This document shows positions 53,718 to 62,763 of a stretch of 64,000 bases of DNA, piece by piece. A program made the translations under genes and the position numbers. A model generated the notes under the pieces. It did not search any database and was not told the DNA's origin. It saw only the letters and a list, made by a program, of their open reading frames with translations. The stretch is taken from positions 124,001 to 188,000 of the forward strand of contig NZ_JAHKRN010000001.1 in the NCBI RefSeq assembly GCF_019396385.1, written 5' to 3'. The stretch comes from Nonomuraea harbinensis (lineage in GTDB: Bacteria > Actinomycetota > Actinomycetes > Streptosporangiales > Streptosporangiaceae). How positions within the stretch are numbered: the stretch's first letter is position 1; every line of letters starts with the position of its first letter.

Positions 53718-54533
53718 TCAGCCCGGCTTGCGGCCGACTCCGGCGGCGATCCAGGTCTTGACGGCCTCGGCGTCGGACACCGGGGTGTGCGGCCGCCACT
53801 GCCTCACGTAGACGAAGCCGGGCTCGATCAGCTCCAGGCCGTCGAAGAAGCGCTTCGCCTCCGCCATGGTGCGGGGGCCGCCCGAGGGGCGCTTGAGCGC
53901 GTCGCGGTAGATGTCGGCGACCGCCTCCGCGATGTCGGGCCGCGTGTCGAACACCGCGTGGGTGATCGCGACGTAGCTGCCGGGCGGGAGCCGGTCGCAC
54001 AGGGCGGCCACGCTCTCGTAAGCGCCGAAGTCGTCGGGGATGTACTGCAGCATGCCGAAGAGCAGCACCATCACCGGCTGGGAGAGGTCGATGAGCCGCC
54101 GCGTCACCGGATGGTCGAGGATCGCGTCAGGCTCCAGGATGACGCCCTCCGCCACCCCGGTGCGCTCGTTGGTGGCCAGCAGGGCGCGGGCGTGGTTGAG
54201 CGCGACCGGGTCGTCGGCGACGTAGACGGCCCTGGACTCGGGCGCCAGCTCCTGGGCGATCTGGTGGACGTTGCGCTCGACCGGCAGCCAGGCGCCGATC
54301 TGCAGGAACTGCCGCACGCCCGCCTCGACCAGGTGGGTGACCACCCGCTGGCGGAACTCCTGGACGTGCTCGCCCATGGCTTTGGCCTCGGGGGCCAGCG
54401 CGAGCACCTTCTCCGCCAGCTCGCGGTCGATGGCGAAGTTGTCCTTGCCGCCGGCGAAGTAGTTGTTGATCCGAGCGACACTGGGCGTGCTGGCCGACAC
54501 GCCGGGGCTCGGCGGCTGAGTGGCATCGCTCAT
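53718..54533 (-). CDS. DUF574-type SAM-dependent methyltransferase
   Basis: 271 aa. Signature PSVARINNYFAGGKDNFAIDRELAEKV at the N-terminus and QFLQIGAWLPVERNVHQIAQE, VLLFGMLQYIPDD, LPPGSYVAITH. In this family motif I normally reads QFLDIGxGLPT; here it is IGAWLPV, with Asp and two Gly replaced, so SAM binding may be weakened. A large actinobacterial family, mostly of unknown substrate. Confidence 0.88.
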   Translation of the reverse strand: MSDATQPPSPGVSASTPSVARINNYFAGGKDNFAIDRELAEKVLALAPEAKAMGEHVQEFRQRVVTHLVEAGVRQFLQIGAWLPVERNVHQIAQELAPESRAVYVADDPVALNHARALLATNERTGVAEGVILEPDAILDHPVTRRLIDLSQPVMVLLFGMLQYIPDDFGAYESVAALCDRLPPGSYVAITHAVFDTRPDIAEAVADIYRDALKRPSGGPRTMAEAKRFFDGLELIEPGFVYVRQWRPHTPVSDAEAVKTWIAAGVGRKPG

Positions 54534-54580
54534 GAGTGATCTCCTGTTCGCGGAGCGCTACGGACAACGGTAGCGGCTTC

Positions 54581-55537
54581 TCAACGGACGGAAAGGACGA
54601 TCCGCCCCGAAGGAGCGCCCGCCGCCTGACGTTGCCACGCTTTTTCCGCGTAGTCGAGCGGCATGATCTCATGAACGACCGACAACGCGCCGCGCGCCGC
54701 GTGTCCGGCGATCTCGGTGATGGCGGCGGCGCGCTGGGCCGGAGTCAGCTCGTTGTTGGTGTAGCCCAGCAGCCGCAGCGACTTGCCGCGCAGCGTCGAG
54801 GAGTCGATCGGGCTGGTCTCGGAGGCGGAGCCGCCGAGGTTGACCAGGCGCCCGCCGGGGCGCAACACCCGGGTCGCCGCCGCGGCCGGCACTCCGAAGA
54901 GCGGGTCGAGCACCAGGTCGGCGGGGCCGTCGAGGGCGGCGGACAGCCGGTCGGCCAGCTCGCCGGCGTCGTCGCCGTCGAGCGGGACCACCGCGTCGGC
55001 CCCGGCCCGCTCGGCGCGCTCCCGCGCGGCGGCGGAACGCGCGGCGGCGACCACCCGCCGGGCGCCGGCCAGCCGGGCGAGCTGCACGGCCGCCTGCCCG
55101 ACGGTCCCGCCCGCGCCCAGCACGATCACCTGCTCGCCCGGCCTGAGCTCGCCGCGCCAGCCGAGCGCCATGTAGGCGGCCACGGCCGACAGGCCCAGCG
55201 CCGCCACGGCCACCGGGTCGGCGCCGGGCGGCAGCTCCACCAGGTCGCTCTCGGACACCGCGGCCAGCTCGGCCATGCTGCCGTCGCCCGGCGCCATCCC
55301 CGCCGTGGTGGGGAACCAGACGGTCCGGCCGCCGGCGGTGCCCACCCCCTGGACGCCCGGCACGTACGGGGTCGGCGGCGTGCCGAAGTAGGACGTCCCG
55401 GTCGCGCAGAGCAGGTCGAGCGGTGTGACCGGGGCGGCGGACACCTCGACGAGCACCTCGCCGGGCCCGGGCGCGGGCGCGGGGCGCTCGGCCACCGCCG
55501 GCGGCTCTCCGCAGGTGTGGATCTGGGCGGCGCGCAT
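54581..55537 (-). CDS. MDR-family quinone-oxidoreductase-like protein
   Basis: 318 aa. GroES-like N-terminus (PGPGEVLVEVSAAPVTPLDLL, YVPGVQGVG) and Rossmann domain VIVLGAGGTVGQAAVQLARLAGA. No catalytic zinc Cys/His set, so NADPH quinone reductase-like. ATG lies 2 bp after the stop of the LigA-like gene, so it is the last gene of the ring-cleavage operon. Confidence 0.88.
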   Translation of the reverse strand: MRAAQIHTCGEPPAVAERPAPAPGPGEVLVEVSAAPVTPLDLLCATGTSYFGTPPTPYVPGVQGVGTAGGRTVWFPTTAGMAPGDGSMAELAAVSESDLVELPPGADPVAVAALGLSAVAAYMALGWRGELRPGEQVIVLGAGGTVGQAAVQLARLAGARRVVAAARSAAARERAERAGADAVVPLDGDDAGELADRLSAALDGPADLVLDPLFGVPAAAATRVLRPGGRLVNLGGSASETSPIDSSTLRGKSLRLLGYTNNELTPAQRAAAITEIAGHAARGALSVVHEIMPLDYAEKAWQRQAAGAPSGRIVLSVR

Positions 55538-55539
55538 GG

Positions 55540-55899
55540 TCAGGTCGCGATGTCCGGGTAGGGCAGGCTCATGTGGGCCAGCTTACGGGCGTACTCCTTC
55601 TGGAACCCGAGAGGCTCGTAGTCGCGCTCGAACATGGCGATGAAGAGCGTGAGCGTGAGGAACGGGTGCGCGCCCATCTCGAACAGCCGCACGTAGTCGT
55701 GCGCGGCCAGCGCCTCCCGCTCGGCGTCGTCGAAGCGCAGCCAGGTCGACGCCTCGCCGCCGTGGCAGTTGAGCACGAGGTTGGCCCGCGTGGACTCCCA
55801 CCACTCGACCGTGCCGCGCGGGTCCTCGCGGTAGCGCTCGACCAGCTCGGGGTCGCGGTCGACGGTGAACAGGAACTTGTTCAGCAGATACTTGCTCAC
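55540..55899 (-). CDS. LigA-like small subunit of class III extradiol dioxygenase
   Basis: 119 aa, GTG start overlapping the stop of the large subunit gene (GTGA). Helical: YLLNKFLFTVDRDPELVERYREDP, LAAHDYVRLFEMGAHPFLTLTLFIAMFE. This is the protocatechuate 4,5-dioxygenase alpha-type cap that closes the active site of the LigB subunit. Confidence 0.82.
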   Translation of the reverse strand: MSKYLLNKFLFTVDRDPELVERYREDPRGTVEWWESTRANLVLNCHGGEASTWLRFDDAEREALAAHDYVRLFEMGAHPFLTLTLFIAMFERDYEPLGFQKEYARKLAHMSLPYPDIAT

Positions 55900-56759
55900 G
55901 ACCGGCCTCCGCGCGGGTACCAGGTGAAGTACGCCTCCATGGTGTGGAACAGATCGTAGGTGTCGACGTAGTCGGCCTTCTGGCCCTCGCCCGCGACACC
56001 CATCATCAGCATGAAGTCCATGAACCCGTGGGTGGCGTTGCCCGGCGCGTGCAGGCTGTCGAGCGTGACCTCCGCCAGGCAGCCCTCGATGTCTCCGCCC
56101 GCGATCCACTCGACGGCCTTGGCGTCGAACTCAGGGTCCGGCCCGTGCGGCCCGAACTGACGCGGCCCGCCCAGCTCCAGCGACAGGTGGCCGGTGCCGA
56201 TGACGGCGACCCGCTGGTCCGACGGCCACGACTCGACCAGCTGCCGGATCGTGCGGCCCAGCTCCACGAACCGTTTCGGCCGAGGCAGCGGCGGCGCGAA
56301 GATGTTGGTGTAGACGGGCACGATCGGCAGGTCGTTCTGCGGGCGCAGGGTGATGATCGGGCACGTGATCGAGTGGTCGATTCGCAGCTCGTTGGAGAAG
56401 GCCAGGTCGAAGCCCGCGTCGAGGCCCTCGCGCAGCACGTGGGAAGAGAGGTCCTCCTGGCCGGTGAAGAGCATCCGGGGCAGGCCGAACTCACGCTCCT
56501 CGTTGTACCAGTTCGCGTCGTAGTAGGGCGCCTTGCCGACCAGGAACTGCGGCATGTTGTCGAGCCAGAGCTGATGGAAGTGGTCGGACCCGACCATCAC
56601 CAGCACGTCGGGCCTGGCCCTGGTGAGGGTCTCGCGGAACGCCTCCACCTTGCGCACCCACTCGTCGGCGAACGGCGGCCGGTCCTCACCGGTGGCCGTG
56701 CTGGCGCGGTAGTAGAACGGATGGTGGGTGGATGCGATCACGGCGACGAGTTCAGCCAT
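55896..56759 (-). CDS. LigB-like catalytic subunit of class III extradiol dioxygenase
   Basis: 287 aa. Non-heme Fe(II) ligands: His in ASTHHPFYY near 12-13, His in VGSDHFHQLW, with later GTGHLSLELGG and HAPGNATHGFMDFMLMMG. Cleaves a dihydroxylated ring next to the hydroxyls. Exact substrate (protocatechuate, gallate or similar) not decidable. Start overlaps the end of the lyase-like gene by 8 bp. Confidence 0.87.
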   Translation of the reverse strand: MAELVAVIASTHHPFYYRASTATGEDRPPFADEWVRKVEAFRETLTRARPDVLVMVGSDHFHQLWLDNMPQFLVGKAPYYDANWYNEEREFGLPRMLFTGQEDLSSHVLREGLDAGFDLAFSNELRIDHSITCPIITLRPQNDLPIVPVYTNIFAPPLPRPKRFVELGRTIRQLVESWPSDQRVAVIGTGHLSLELGGPRQFGPHGPDPEFDAKAVEWIAGGDIEGCLAEVTLDSLHAPGNATHGFMDFMLMMGVAGEGQKADYVDTYDLFHTMEAYFTWYPRGGRS

Positions 56760-57564
56760 GCGTGCCTCCAGGGGGGTACGGGTCGGGGGCGACGGACCGG
56801 TTGTTGAGATCGACCGACAGGAAGATGTCGTTGGCCACCGGGTGGCGCAGCTCCTCGGCGAGCTGGCCGATCAGTCCGGCGGTCCTGGCGAGCAGGGCGA
56901 AGCCGCGCAGCAGCTCCAGCGGCAGCCCGAGGTCGGCCAGCGCGGCCCCGCAGACGCCGGCCCCGTTCAGCGGGAGCGTCTTGCCGAGCACCTCGGGGTG
57001 GACGCGGCCGATGGCGGCGAACAGCGACAGGTGGGGCCCGTAGAGCCCTTCCTCGGCGGCGATCCGCAGCAGCCGGGGGGTGCGCGGGTCGCCGTTCTTG
57101 TGCACGTGGTGGCCGAGCCCGGGGACGAACCTGCCCTCGGCACGCCGGGCGCGCACGGTCTCCAGGGCGAGCGCGTCCCATCCGGCGTCGTCCTCCGGCG
57201 GCTCGCCGGCGGACTCCAGCACGGCGTGCAGGAACCGGCCGCAGTCCTCGGTCACGCCGAGGAACCGGGACCCGCCGCCGAGCAGCCCCGCCGCCAGCGC
57301 GCCCTGGATCGAGTCGGGCGCCGACAGGTAGGTGAGCCGGGTGACGATCGCGGTGGGCGTGAACCCGTGGTCGGCCAGTGCGGCGAGCACGGCCTCGAAC
57401 ACGCGCGTCTCGCCGGGTGACGGCCTGCGCTGGGCGGCCAGCCAGAACGCCAGCTCGCCGAAGCCCACCTCGCCCATCACGTCCTCGGCGAGGTCGTGGC
57501 CCAGCAGGGTGATCTTCTCGACCGAGGACGCGCCGAGCGCGGTCGGATACTCCCGGTCAGCCAC
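56752..57564 (-). CDS. citryl-CoA-lyase/citrate-synthase-like protein
   Basis: 270 aa, only the smaller part of a citrate synthase. Active-site His in PGLGHHVHKNGDPRTPRLL and late NGAGVCGAALADLGLPLELLRGFALLARTAGLIGQLAEE, the pattern of citryl-CoA lyases. Probably cleaves or forms a citrate-like acyl-CoA. Overlaps the CoA-transferase gene by 8 bp, so the acyl-CoA substrate is probably made by that enzyme. Confidence 0.78.
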   Translation of the reverse strand: MADREYPTALGASSVEKITLLGHDLAEDVMGEVGFGELAFWLAAQRRPSPGETRVFEAVLAALADHGFTPTAIVTRLTYLSAPDSIQGALAAGLLGGGSRFLGVTEDCGRFLHAVLESAGEPPEDDAGWDALALETVRARRAEGRFVPGLGHHVHKNGDPRTPRLLRIAAEEGLYGPHLSLFAAIGRVHPEVLGKTLPLNGAGVCGAALADLGLPLELLRGFALLARTAGLIGQLAEELRHPVANDIFLSVDLNNRSVAPDPYPPGGTHG

Positions 57565-58723
57565 GACCGCCGCCTTCCCCGCCCGGCTCGGACAGCCAGG
57601 CGCGCAGTTCCGCGCCGTGCTCGTCCAGCTCGGGCGGCGGCAGCTCGTACGTGAGCGCGCTCTCGGAGAACCGGATCGGGTGCCGCGTCGTCGGCACCGC
57701 CCGCTCGCCCTCGCCGACCGCCACGACCGGGTCCAGCCCGAACCGCTCGGCCATCGCGAACCCGCCGTCGACGGTGTTGATCGGCCCGCTCGGCACCCCC
57801 GCCTCGACCAGCAGGTCGAACCACTCCACGGCGGTCTTGGCGCGAAGCCGGCCCACGAGGATCGGCCGCAGCTCCTCCCGGTTCGCGGTCCGCCCCGCGT
57901 TGCGGGCGAAGCGCGGGTCGTCGGCCACCTCGGGGATGCCGAGCACCTCGCACAGCTTGCGGAACTGGCCGTCGTTCCCGGTCGCCACGATCAGGTCGGT
58001 GTCGGCGGCCGGCAGCGGCTCGTACGGGAACACGCTCGGATGCGCGTTGCCCATCCGGAACGGCACCACGCCACCCGCCACGTACGCGGAGCTCTGGTTG
58101 ACCATCGCCGTCAGCGCCGACGACAGCAGGTTGATCTCGACATGCTGCCCCCGGCCGGTGGCGTCCCGATGGCGCAGCGCGGCCAGGATGCCGATGACCG
58201 CGTGGTTGCCCGCCATCACGTCGAACACCGAGATGCCGGCCCGGTACGGCGGGCCCTCCGGGTCGCCGGTGAGGCTCATCAGACCGGACATGGCCTGCAC
58301 CATCAGGTCGTAACCGGGCACCTTGGCCCCAGGGCCGGAGCCGAACCCGCTGATGGACGCGTACACGATGCCCGGGTTCGCCTCCAGCACCGCGTCGAAG
58401 CCGAGGCCGTACTTGTCCAGCCCGCCCGGCTTGAAGTTCTCGATCAGCACGTCGGCCCGCCGCGCCAGCTCCCTGGCCAGCCCGGCGTCCTCCTCGTCGC
58501 GCAGGTCCAGCGCGATCGACCGCTTCCCCCGGTTGACGCCCAGGTAGTAGGTGGCCGCCTCGCCACGGGCCGGCGGTGTCCACGACCGGGTGTCGTCCCC
58601 CTTGGGCCCCTCGACCTTGACCACCTCGGCCCCGAGGTCGGCGAGGAGCATCGTGGCGTACGGGCCCGCCAGCACGCGGGAGAAGTCGGCCACCAGCACA
58701 CCGGACAGTGGTCCTGCTGTCAT
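57557..58723 (-). CDS. CaiB/BaiF-type (family III) CoA transferase
   Basis: 388 aa. Start 58723 (MTAGPLSGVLVADFSRVLAGPYATMLLADLGAEVVKVE) with GGAGG upstream. Catalytic Asp in VPGYDLMVQAMSGLMSLTGDPEGPP; C-terminal GVPSGPINTVDGGF. Transfers CoA between carboxylic acids. First gene of the five-gene operon CoA transferase, lyase, LigB, LigA, MDR. Confidence 0.9.
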   Translation of the reverse strand: MTAGPLSGVLVADFSRVLAGPYATMLLADLGAEVVKVEGPKGDDTRSWTPPARGEAATYYLGVNRGKRSIALDLRDEEDAGLARELARRADVLIENFKPGGLDKYGLGFDAVLEANPGIVYASISGFGSGPGAKVPGYDLMVQAMSGLMSLTGDPEGPPYRAGISVFDVMAGNHAVIGILAALRHRDATGRGQHVEINLLSSALTAMVNQSSAYVAGGVVPFRMGNAHPSVFPYEPLPAADTDLIVATGNDGQFRKLCEVLGIPEVADDPRFARNAGRTANREELRPILVGRLRAKTAVEWFDLLVEAGVPSGPINTVDGGFAMAERFGLDPVVAVGEGERAVPTTRHPIRFSESALTYELPPPELDEHGAELRAWLSEPGGEGGGRG

Positions 58724-58748
58724 CCGGCTCCGCCCTCCATATCCGTTA

Positions 58749-58766
58749 CACGGACAGATGTCCGTG
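58749..58766. promoter_or_regulatory. palindromic operator, probable IclR site
   Basis: CACGGACA-GA-TGTCCGTG, perfect 8-bp arms. It lies just downstream of the CoA-transferase promoter -10; a half-copy ACGGACA recurs at 58861-58867 before the amidohydrolase. Binding by the IclR protein at 60374-61174 is inference. Confidence 0.6.
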
Positions 58767-58772
58767 ACGCAC

Positions 58773-58802
58773 ATTCTCACCATCCAACAGGAGAAGCGTC
58801 AA
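58773..58802 (-). promoter_or_regulatory. promoter of the CoA-transferase operon
   Basis: Minus strand TTGACG (58802-58797), 18-bp spacer, GAGAAT (58778-58773). The palindrome lies at about +6 to +24. Confidence 0.45.
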
Positions 58803-58805
58803 CCA

Positions 58806-58834
58806 TTGACAGGCCGCCCGAGCGTCATCAGAGT
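58806..58834 (+). promoter_or_regulatory. candidate amidohydrolase promoter
   Basis: Perfect TTGACA (58806-58811), 17-bp spacer, CAGAGT (58829-58834), a weak -10. Confidence 0.35.
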
Positions 58835-58901
58835 GTCCCTTAACCAGCGGTGACCGTATGACGGACAGTCGTACGCAGAATTCGGGGTGAGGGAGTCCAC
58901 C

Positions 58902-60338
58902 ATGACAGAATTCGAGGCCGGACGCCCCGTGGTGCTGCGGGGCGGCACGGTGCTGCCGATGACCGACGGCCACGAGGTGCTCTCCGGCGCCGACGTGCTC
59001 GTCGAGGGAGACCGGATCGCCGCCGTGGGGCCGGAGCTCGCGGTGCCCGACGGCACGATCGAGATCGACGCCACCGACGGCATCGTCATGCCCGGCATGA
59101 TCGACACCCATCGGCACATGTGGCAGACCGCCATGCGCGGCTACGGCGCCGACTGGACGCTGACCCAGTACTTCGTCTGGTACTACCTGGAACACGGCAG
59201 GCTGTTCCGCCCCGAGGACGTGCACGCGGGCAACACGCTCGCCGCCATCGAGGCGATCGACGCCGGCGTCACCACGGTCGTCGACTGGTCGCACGGCCTG
59301 CAGACCGTCGACCACGCCGACGCCGCCGTGGACGCGCTCCAGTCGGTGCCCGGCCGGTTCGTGCTCGCGTACGGCAACATCCAGGCGCCGCCCGCCGAGT
59401 GGACCGCCGCGCCGGAGTTCCGCGACTTCGTGAGCCGCCGCATCACCGGCGACGACATGCTCGGCTTCCAGCTCGCCTTCGACGTGGTGGGCGACCCCGC
59501 CTTCCCGGAGAGGCCCGCCTTCGAGGTGGCCCGCGACCTGGGCGTCTCCGTCACCACCCACGCGGGCGTCTGGGGCGCCACCAGTGACGAGGGCATCAGG
59601 CAGATGTACGAGCACGGGTTCATGACCCCGGGCACCGTCTACGTGCACGCCGCCACGCTGGAGCCCGACTCCTACCACCGCATCGCCGCCACCGGCGGTT
59701 CCATCTCGGTGTCCACCGAGAGCGAGCAGAGCGCCGGCCAGGGCTACCCGCCCACCTGGGCGATCCGCCTGCACGGCATCCCGGTCTCGCTGTCCATGGA
59801 CACCAGCGTCTGGTGGAGCGGCGACCTGTTCTCCGCCATGCGCACCACGCTCGGCGCCGACCGCTCCCGCGCCCACCTGGAGGCGCACGCCAAGGGCGAC
59901 ACCGTCACGCACTGCGCGCTCCGCGCCGACCAGGTCGTCGAGTGGGCGACCAGGGGCGGCGCGCGGGCGCTCGGCCGCGACGACCTCGGCAGCCTGGAGC
60001 CCGGCAAGAAGGCCGACCTGGTGCTCATCAAGAACGACCGGTCGCCGGTGTCGTTCCCGCTGCTCAACCCGTACGGGCACGTCGCCTTCCAGGCGCAGCG
60101 CGGCGACGTGCACACGGTGGTCGTCAACGGCCGGGTGGTCAAGCACGAGCACGAGCTGGTCGGCGTCGACCTGGCCGCGGCCCGCCGCCAGGTGGAGTCG
60201 ACGATCGAGTACCTGCGCTCCACCATGGGGGAGGAAACCTGGCTGAAGGGCATGAACCCCGACATCCCGGAAACGAAGATCCTCGACAACCCGTACACGT
60301 ACACCGACTATCGAAGCTCCGCCACGCGCGACCGTTAA
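58902..60338 (+). CDS. amidohydrolase of the TRZ/ATZ type
   Basis: 478 aa; start 58902 (MTEFEAGRPVVLRGGTVLPM). Metal motif HxH in MIDTHRHMWQ, later HAGVWGA and HAAT, Asp in LSMDTSVWWSGDLF, and C-terminal LGSLEPGKKADLVLIKND, VVVNGRVVK of the urease-like superfamily. Hydrolyses a ring or side-chain amide/amine; may generate the aromatic substrate of the dioxygenase operon opposite. Cytosolic. Confidence 0.87.
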   Translation: MTEFEAGRPVVLRGGTVLPMTDGHEVLSGADVLVEGDRIAAVGPELAVPDGTIEIDATDGIVMPGMIDTHRHMWQTAMRGYGADWTLTQYFVWYYLEHGRLFRPEDVHAGNTLAAIEAIDAGVTTVVDWSHGLQTVDHADAAVDALQSVPGRFVLAYGNIQAPPAEWTAAPEFRDFVSRRITGDDMLGFQLAFDVVGDPAFPERPAFEVARDLGVSVTTHAGVWGATSDEGIRQMYEHGFMTPGTVYVHAATLEPDSYHRIAATGGSISVSTESEQSAGQGYPPTWAIRLHGIPVSLSMDTSVWWSGDLFSAMRTTLGADRSRAHLEAHAKGDTVTHCALRADQVVEWATRGGARALGRDDLGSLEPGKKADLVLIKNDRSPVSFPLLNPYGHVAFQAQRGDVHTVVVNGRVVKHEHELVGVDLAAARRQVESTIEYLRSTMGEETWLKGMNPDIPETKILDNPYTYTDYRSSATRDR

Positions 60339-60373
60339 AGTCCTACCCGTGAGACCTGCTGAGCGAGGCGTCG

Positions 60374-61174
60374 ATGGCACGCGCTGACACCGGACCCGAT
60401 TTCATCGAGGCGCTGGCCCGCGGCCTCGACGTGATCAAGGCGTTCCAGCCCGGCCGGCCCGTCATGACGCTGACCGAGGTGGCGACCGCGACCGGGCTGG
60501 CCCGGCCGACGGCCCGCCGCATCCTGCTGACGCTGAGCGAGCTCGGCTACGCGCGGGCCGAGCAGGGCGGGTTCGCGCTCACGCCGCGGGTGCTGGAGCT
60601 GGGCGTGTCGTACGTGCGCTCGATGGGGCTCTGGGAGGTCGCCAGACCCCACCTGGAGTGGCTGGTCGCGCGGACGCACGAGTCGTCGTCGATCGCCCAG
60701 CTCGACGGGTCCGACATCGTGTACGTGGCGAGGGTGGCGGTCCCCAAGATCGTCACCCTGTCGGTGCAGATCGGCACCCGGTTCCCGGCGCTGCAGACCT
60801 CGCTGGGCAAGGTGCTGCTGGCCGCGCTGCCGCCCGCCGAGGTGGAGCGGGTGCTGGCCGAGCCGAGCCGGTCGGGCATCACGCCGCGCTGGCGGCCCGG
60901 CCGCGAGGAGCGCGAGAGCGCGCTGCGTGCGGTGCGGGCCAAGGGCTGGGCGCTCACCGACGAGGAGCTGGCGCTCGGCATCAGGTCGGTGGCCGCCCCG
61001 CTGCGCGACGGCATGGGCAACGTGATCGCCGCCGTCAACGTCAACGCGCACGCCGCCGAGACCTCGGTGGAGAAGCTCACCGAGGAGCATCTCCCGCTGC
61101 TGCTCAAGACCGCCGGCGCGATCAGCGCCGACTGGTCGCAGTATGCGGCGGTGCCGCAGGTCACCGCGTCTTGA
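60374..61174 (+). CDS. IclR-family regulator (PcaR/PcaU-like)
   Basis: 266 aa. HTH MTLTEVATATGLARPTARRILLTLSELGY, then effector domain HESSSIAQLDGSDIVYVARV, TRFPALQTSLGKVLLAAL, GWALTDEELALGIRSVAAPLRDGMGNVIAAVNV. Such proteins control aromatic catabolism. Its 3' end overlaps the convergent epimerase gene by 14 bp. Confidence 0.93.
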   Translation: MARADTGPDFIEALARGLDVIKAFQPGRPVMTLTEVATATGLARPTARRILLTLSELGYARAEQGGFALTPRVLELGVSYVRSMGLWEVARPHLEWLVARTHESSSIAQLDGSDIVYVARVAVPKIVTLSVQIGTRFPALQTSLGKVLLAALPPAEVERVLAEPSRSGITPRWRPGREERESALRAVRAKGWALTDEELALGIRSVAAPLRDGMGNVIAAVNVNAHAAETSVEKLTEEHLPLLLKTAGAISADWSQYAAVPQVTAS

Positions 61175-62117
61175 CGACACCCTCCCCGACCAGCCGGTCG
61201 ACCGACTCCCGGATCGCCTCGAAGGGCGAGTAGCGCGGCCGGAACCCGAGCAGCCGCGCCGCCTTCTCCATGCCGCAGTGGGGGCTGTGCGCGATGTGGT
61301 CCCAGGTGGCGTCGGCGTCCTCGGCCGAAACGGTCTCCTTCCACCGCTCCCACGGCAGGAACGACAGCCGCGCCTCCCGCCCGAACCAGCCGGCCGCCGT
61401 CTCGGCGTAGCCGCGCAGCGTGACCGCGGAGTCGGCGACGCAGTGGAACGCCTCGCCGAGCGTGACCGAGCGGCCCGCGAGCGCGGCCATGAACAGCCGG
61501 GCCACGTCGTCGGCGTGGACGTGCTGGAGGGTCTCCAGGCCCAGGTTGGGCAGCGCCAGCTCGCCGCCGTCGGCGAGGATCTGGAAGGTGACCGGGTTGA
61601 CGTTGCCCGCCGGCGTGACCGGCACCCAGCCGGCCCCGACGATGTGGCCGGGGTGGATCACCGTGGCGGGGAAGCCGTCGCGCTGCGCCCGGTCGAGCAG
61701 GTAGGCCTCGATCGCGGCCTTCTTGACGCCGTAGTCGCCGAAGGGCCGGCGCGGGGCGTCCTCGGTGGTGGGCACGTGGACGCTGGGGCCGTGGACCCAG
61801 ACCGTGCCGCAGTGGAGGAAGTGGCGGATCCGGCCCGCCAGCGCGTCGGCCAGGTGGCGGGCGCTGGACTCCTCGAAGCAGATGAGGTCGATGACCGCGT
61901 CGGGCTCCAGCCCGGCGACGCGGTCGCCGAACGTGCCTGCCGCCTCCTCGGCCGCCCGGTCGGCGGTCACCGTGGTGACCCGCTGCCAGGCGCCGTGGGG
62001 GGTGTAGGGCCGCCGCGCGCCGCGGCTCACGGCGACCACGTCGTGACCCGCCTCGACGAGCCGGGGAACCAGGTAGGTGCCGATGTGGCCGCTGGCACCG
62101 ATCACCACTACGCGCAT
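61161..62117 (-). CDS. NAD-dependent epimerase/dehydratase
   Basis: 318 aa extended SDR. GASGHIGTYLVPRLVEAGH Rossmann motif; HCGTVWVHG, GDYGVKKAAIE (YxxxK equivalent), HPGHIVGAGWVPV. C-terminal PRYSPFEAIRESVDRL. Substrate unknown; role in sugar or aromatic metabolism unclear. Confidence 0.88.
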   Translation of the reverse strand: MRVVVIGASGHIGTYLVPRLVEAGHDVVAVSRGARRPYTPHGAWQRVTTVTADRAAEEAAGTFGDRVAGLEPDAVIDLICFEESSARHLADALAGRIRHFLHCGTVWVHGPSVHVPTTEDAPRRPFGDYGVKKAAIEAYLLDRAQRDGFPATVIHPGHIVGAGWVPVTPAGNVNPVTFQILADGGELALPNLGLETLQHVHADDVARLFMAALAGRSVTLGEAFHCVADSAVTLRGYAETAAGWFGREARLSFLPWERWKETVSAEDADATWDHIAHSPHCGMEKAARLLGFRPRYSPFEAIRESVDRLVGEGVVKTR

Positions 62118-62176
62118 GGCGCAAGCTTAGAACGCCGCCCGGTTTGCCGACATCCCGCGAGGGCAGCCGCGGGAAC

Positions 62177-62719
62177 ATGGCCGAAAGGAGCAGCCGCCGG
62201 GCCGACGCCGTCCGGCTGGCGCGTGCGCAAGGACTGTTCAACATGGCGTGCGGGCTCTGGCCCTCACTGTCCATGTCCAGCTACGAGAAGGTGTACGGGG
62301 CCAAGACCGACCGGTTCCTGGTCCGTACCGTCGGGAGTCTGCTCGTCGGAGTCGGGCTCAACCAGTTGCGGGCCGCCGCCCGCCCGGAAGGGTTGCCGTA
62401 CGCCAAGCGCCTCGGCACCTCGGCGGCCCTGACCCAGCTGCGCCTGGACCTGATCAACGTGTTCACCGGCCGGGTCCCGCCCACGTACCTGATCGACGCC
62501 GCCGCCCAGGCGGGCTGGCTCTACGCGTGGCGGCGGACCGCCGAGCCGCCGCCGGCCCGTACCGGGACGAAGATCGCCACTCAGCTCGGCGTGGCGCTCG
62601 CGGGCGCCGCGATCGGCGGCGGCGCGGCGTGGGCCGGCGACGCGCTGGGACGGCGTGCCAGTCGGCCCGCCGGCGAGGGGGCGGTCACCGTGCCGAGTCC
62701 GGAGGTGCAGCCCGTCTGA
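62177..62719 (+). CDS. membrane-associated protein of unknown function
   Basis: 180 aa from ATG 62177; TTG 62144 would add 11 residues. RAQGLFNMACGLWPSLSMSSYEKVYGAKTDRFLVRTVGSLLVGVGLNQL, DLINVFTGRVPPTYLIDAAAQAGWLYAW, then TKIATQLGVALAGAAIGGGAAW. Three weak hydrophobic segments. I do not know the family; the pattern recalls uncharacterised actinobacterial membrane proteins. Confidence 0.65.
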   Translation: MAERSSRRADAVRLARAQGLFNMACGLWPSLSMSSYEKVYGAKTDRFLVRTVGSLLVGVGLNQLRAAARPEGLPYAKRLGTSAALTQLRLDLINVFTGRVPPTYLIDAAAQAGWLYAWRRTAEPPPARTGTKIATQLGVALAGAAIGGGAAWAGDALGRRASRPAGEGAVTVPSPEVQPV

Positions 62720-62763
62720 GGTGACCCGCCCGGGGTCAGGGGACGGGGGACAAGGGGGAGAAC

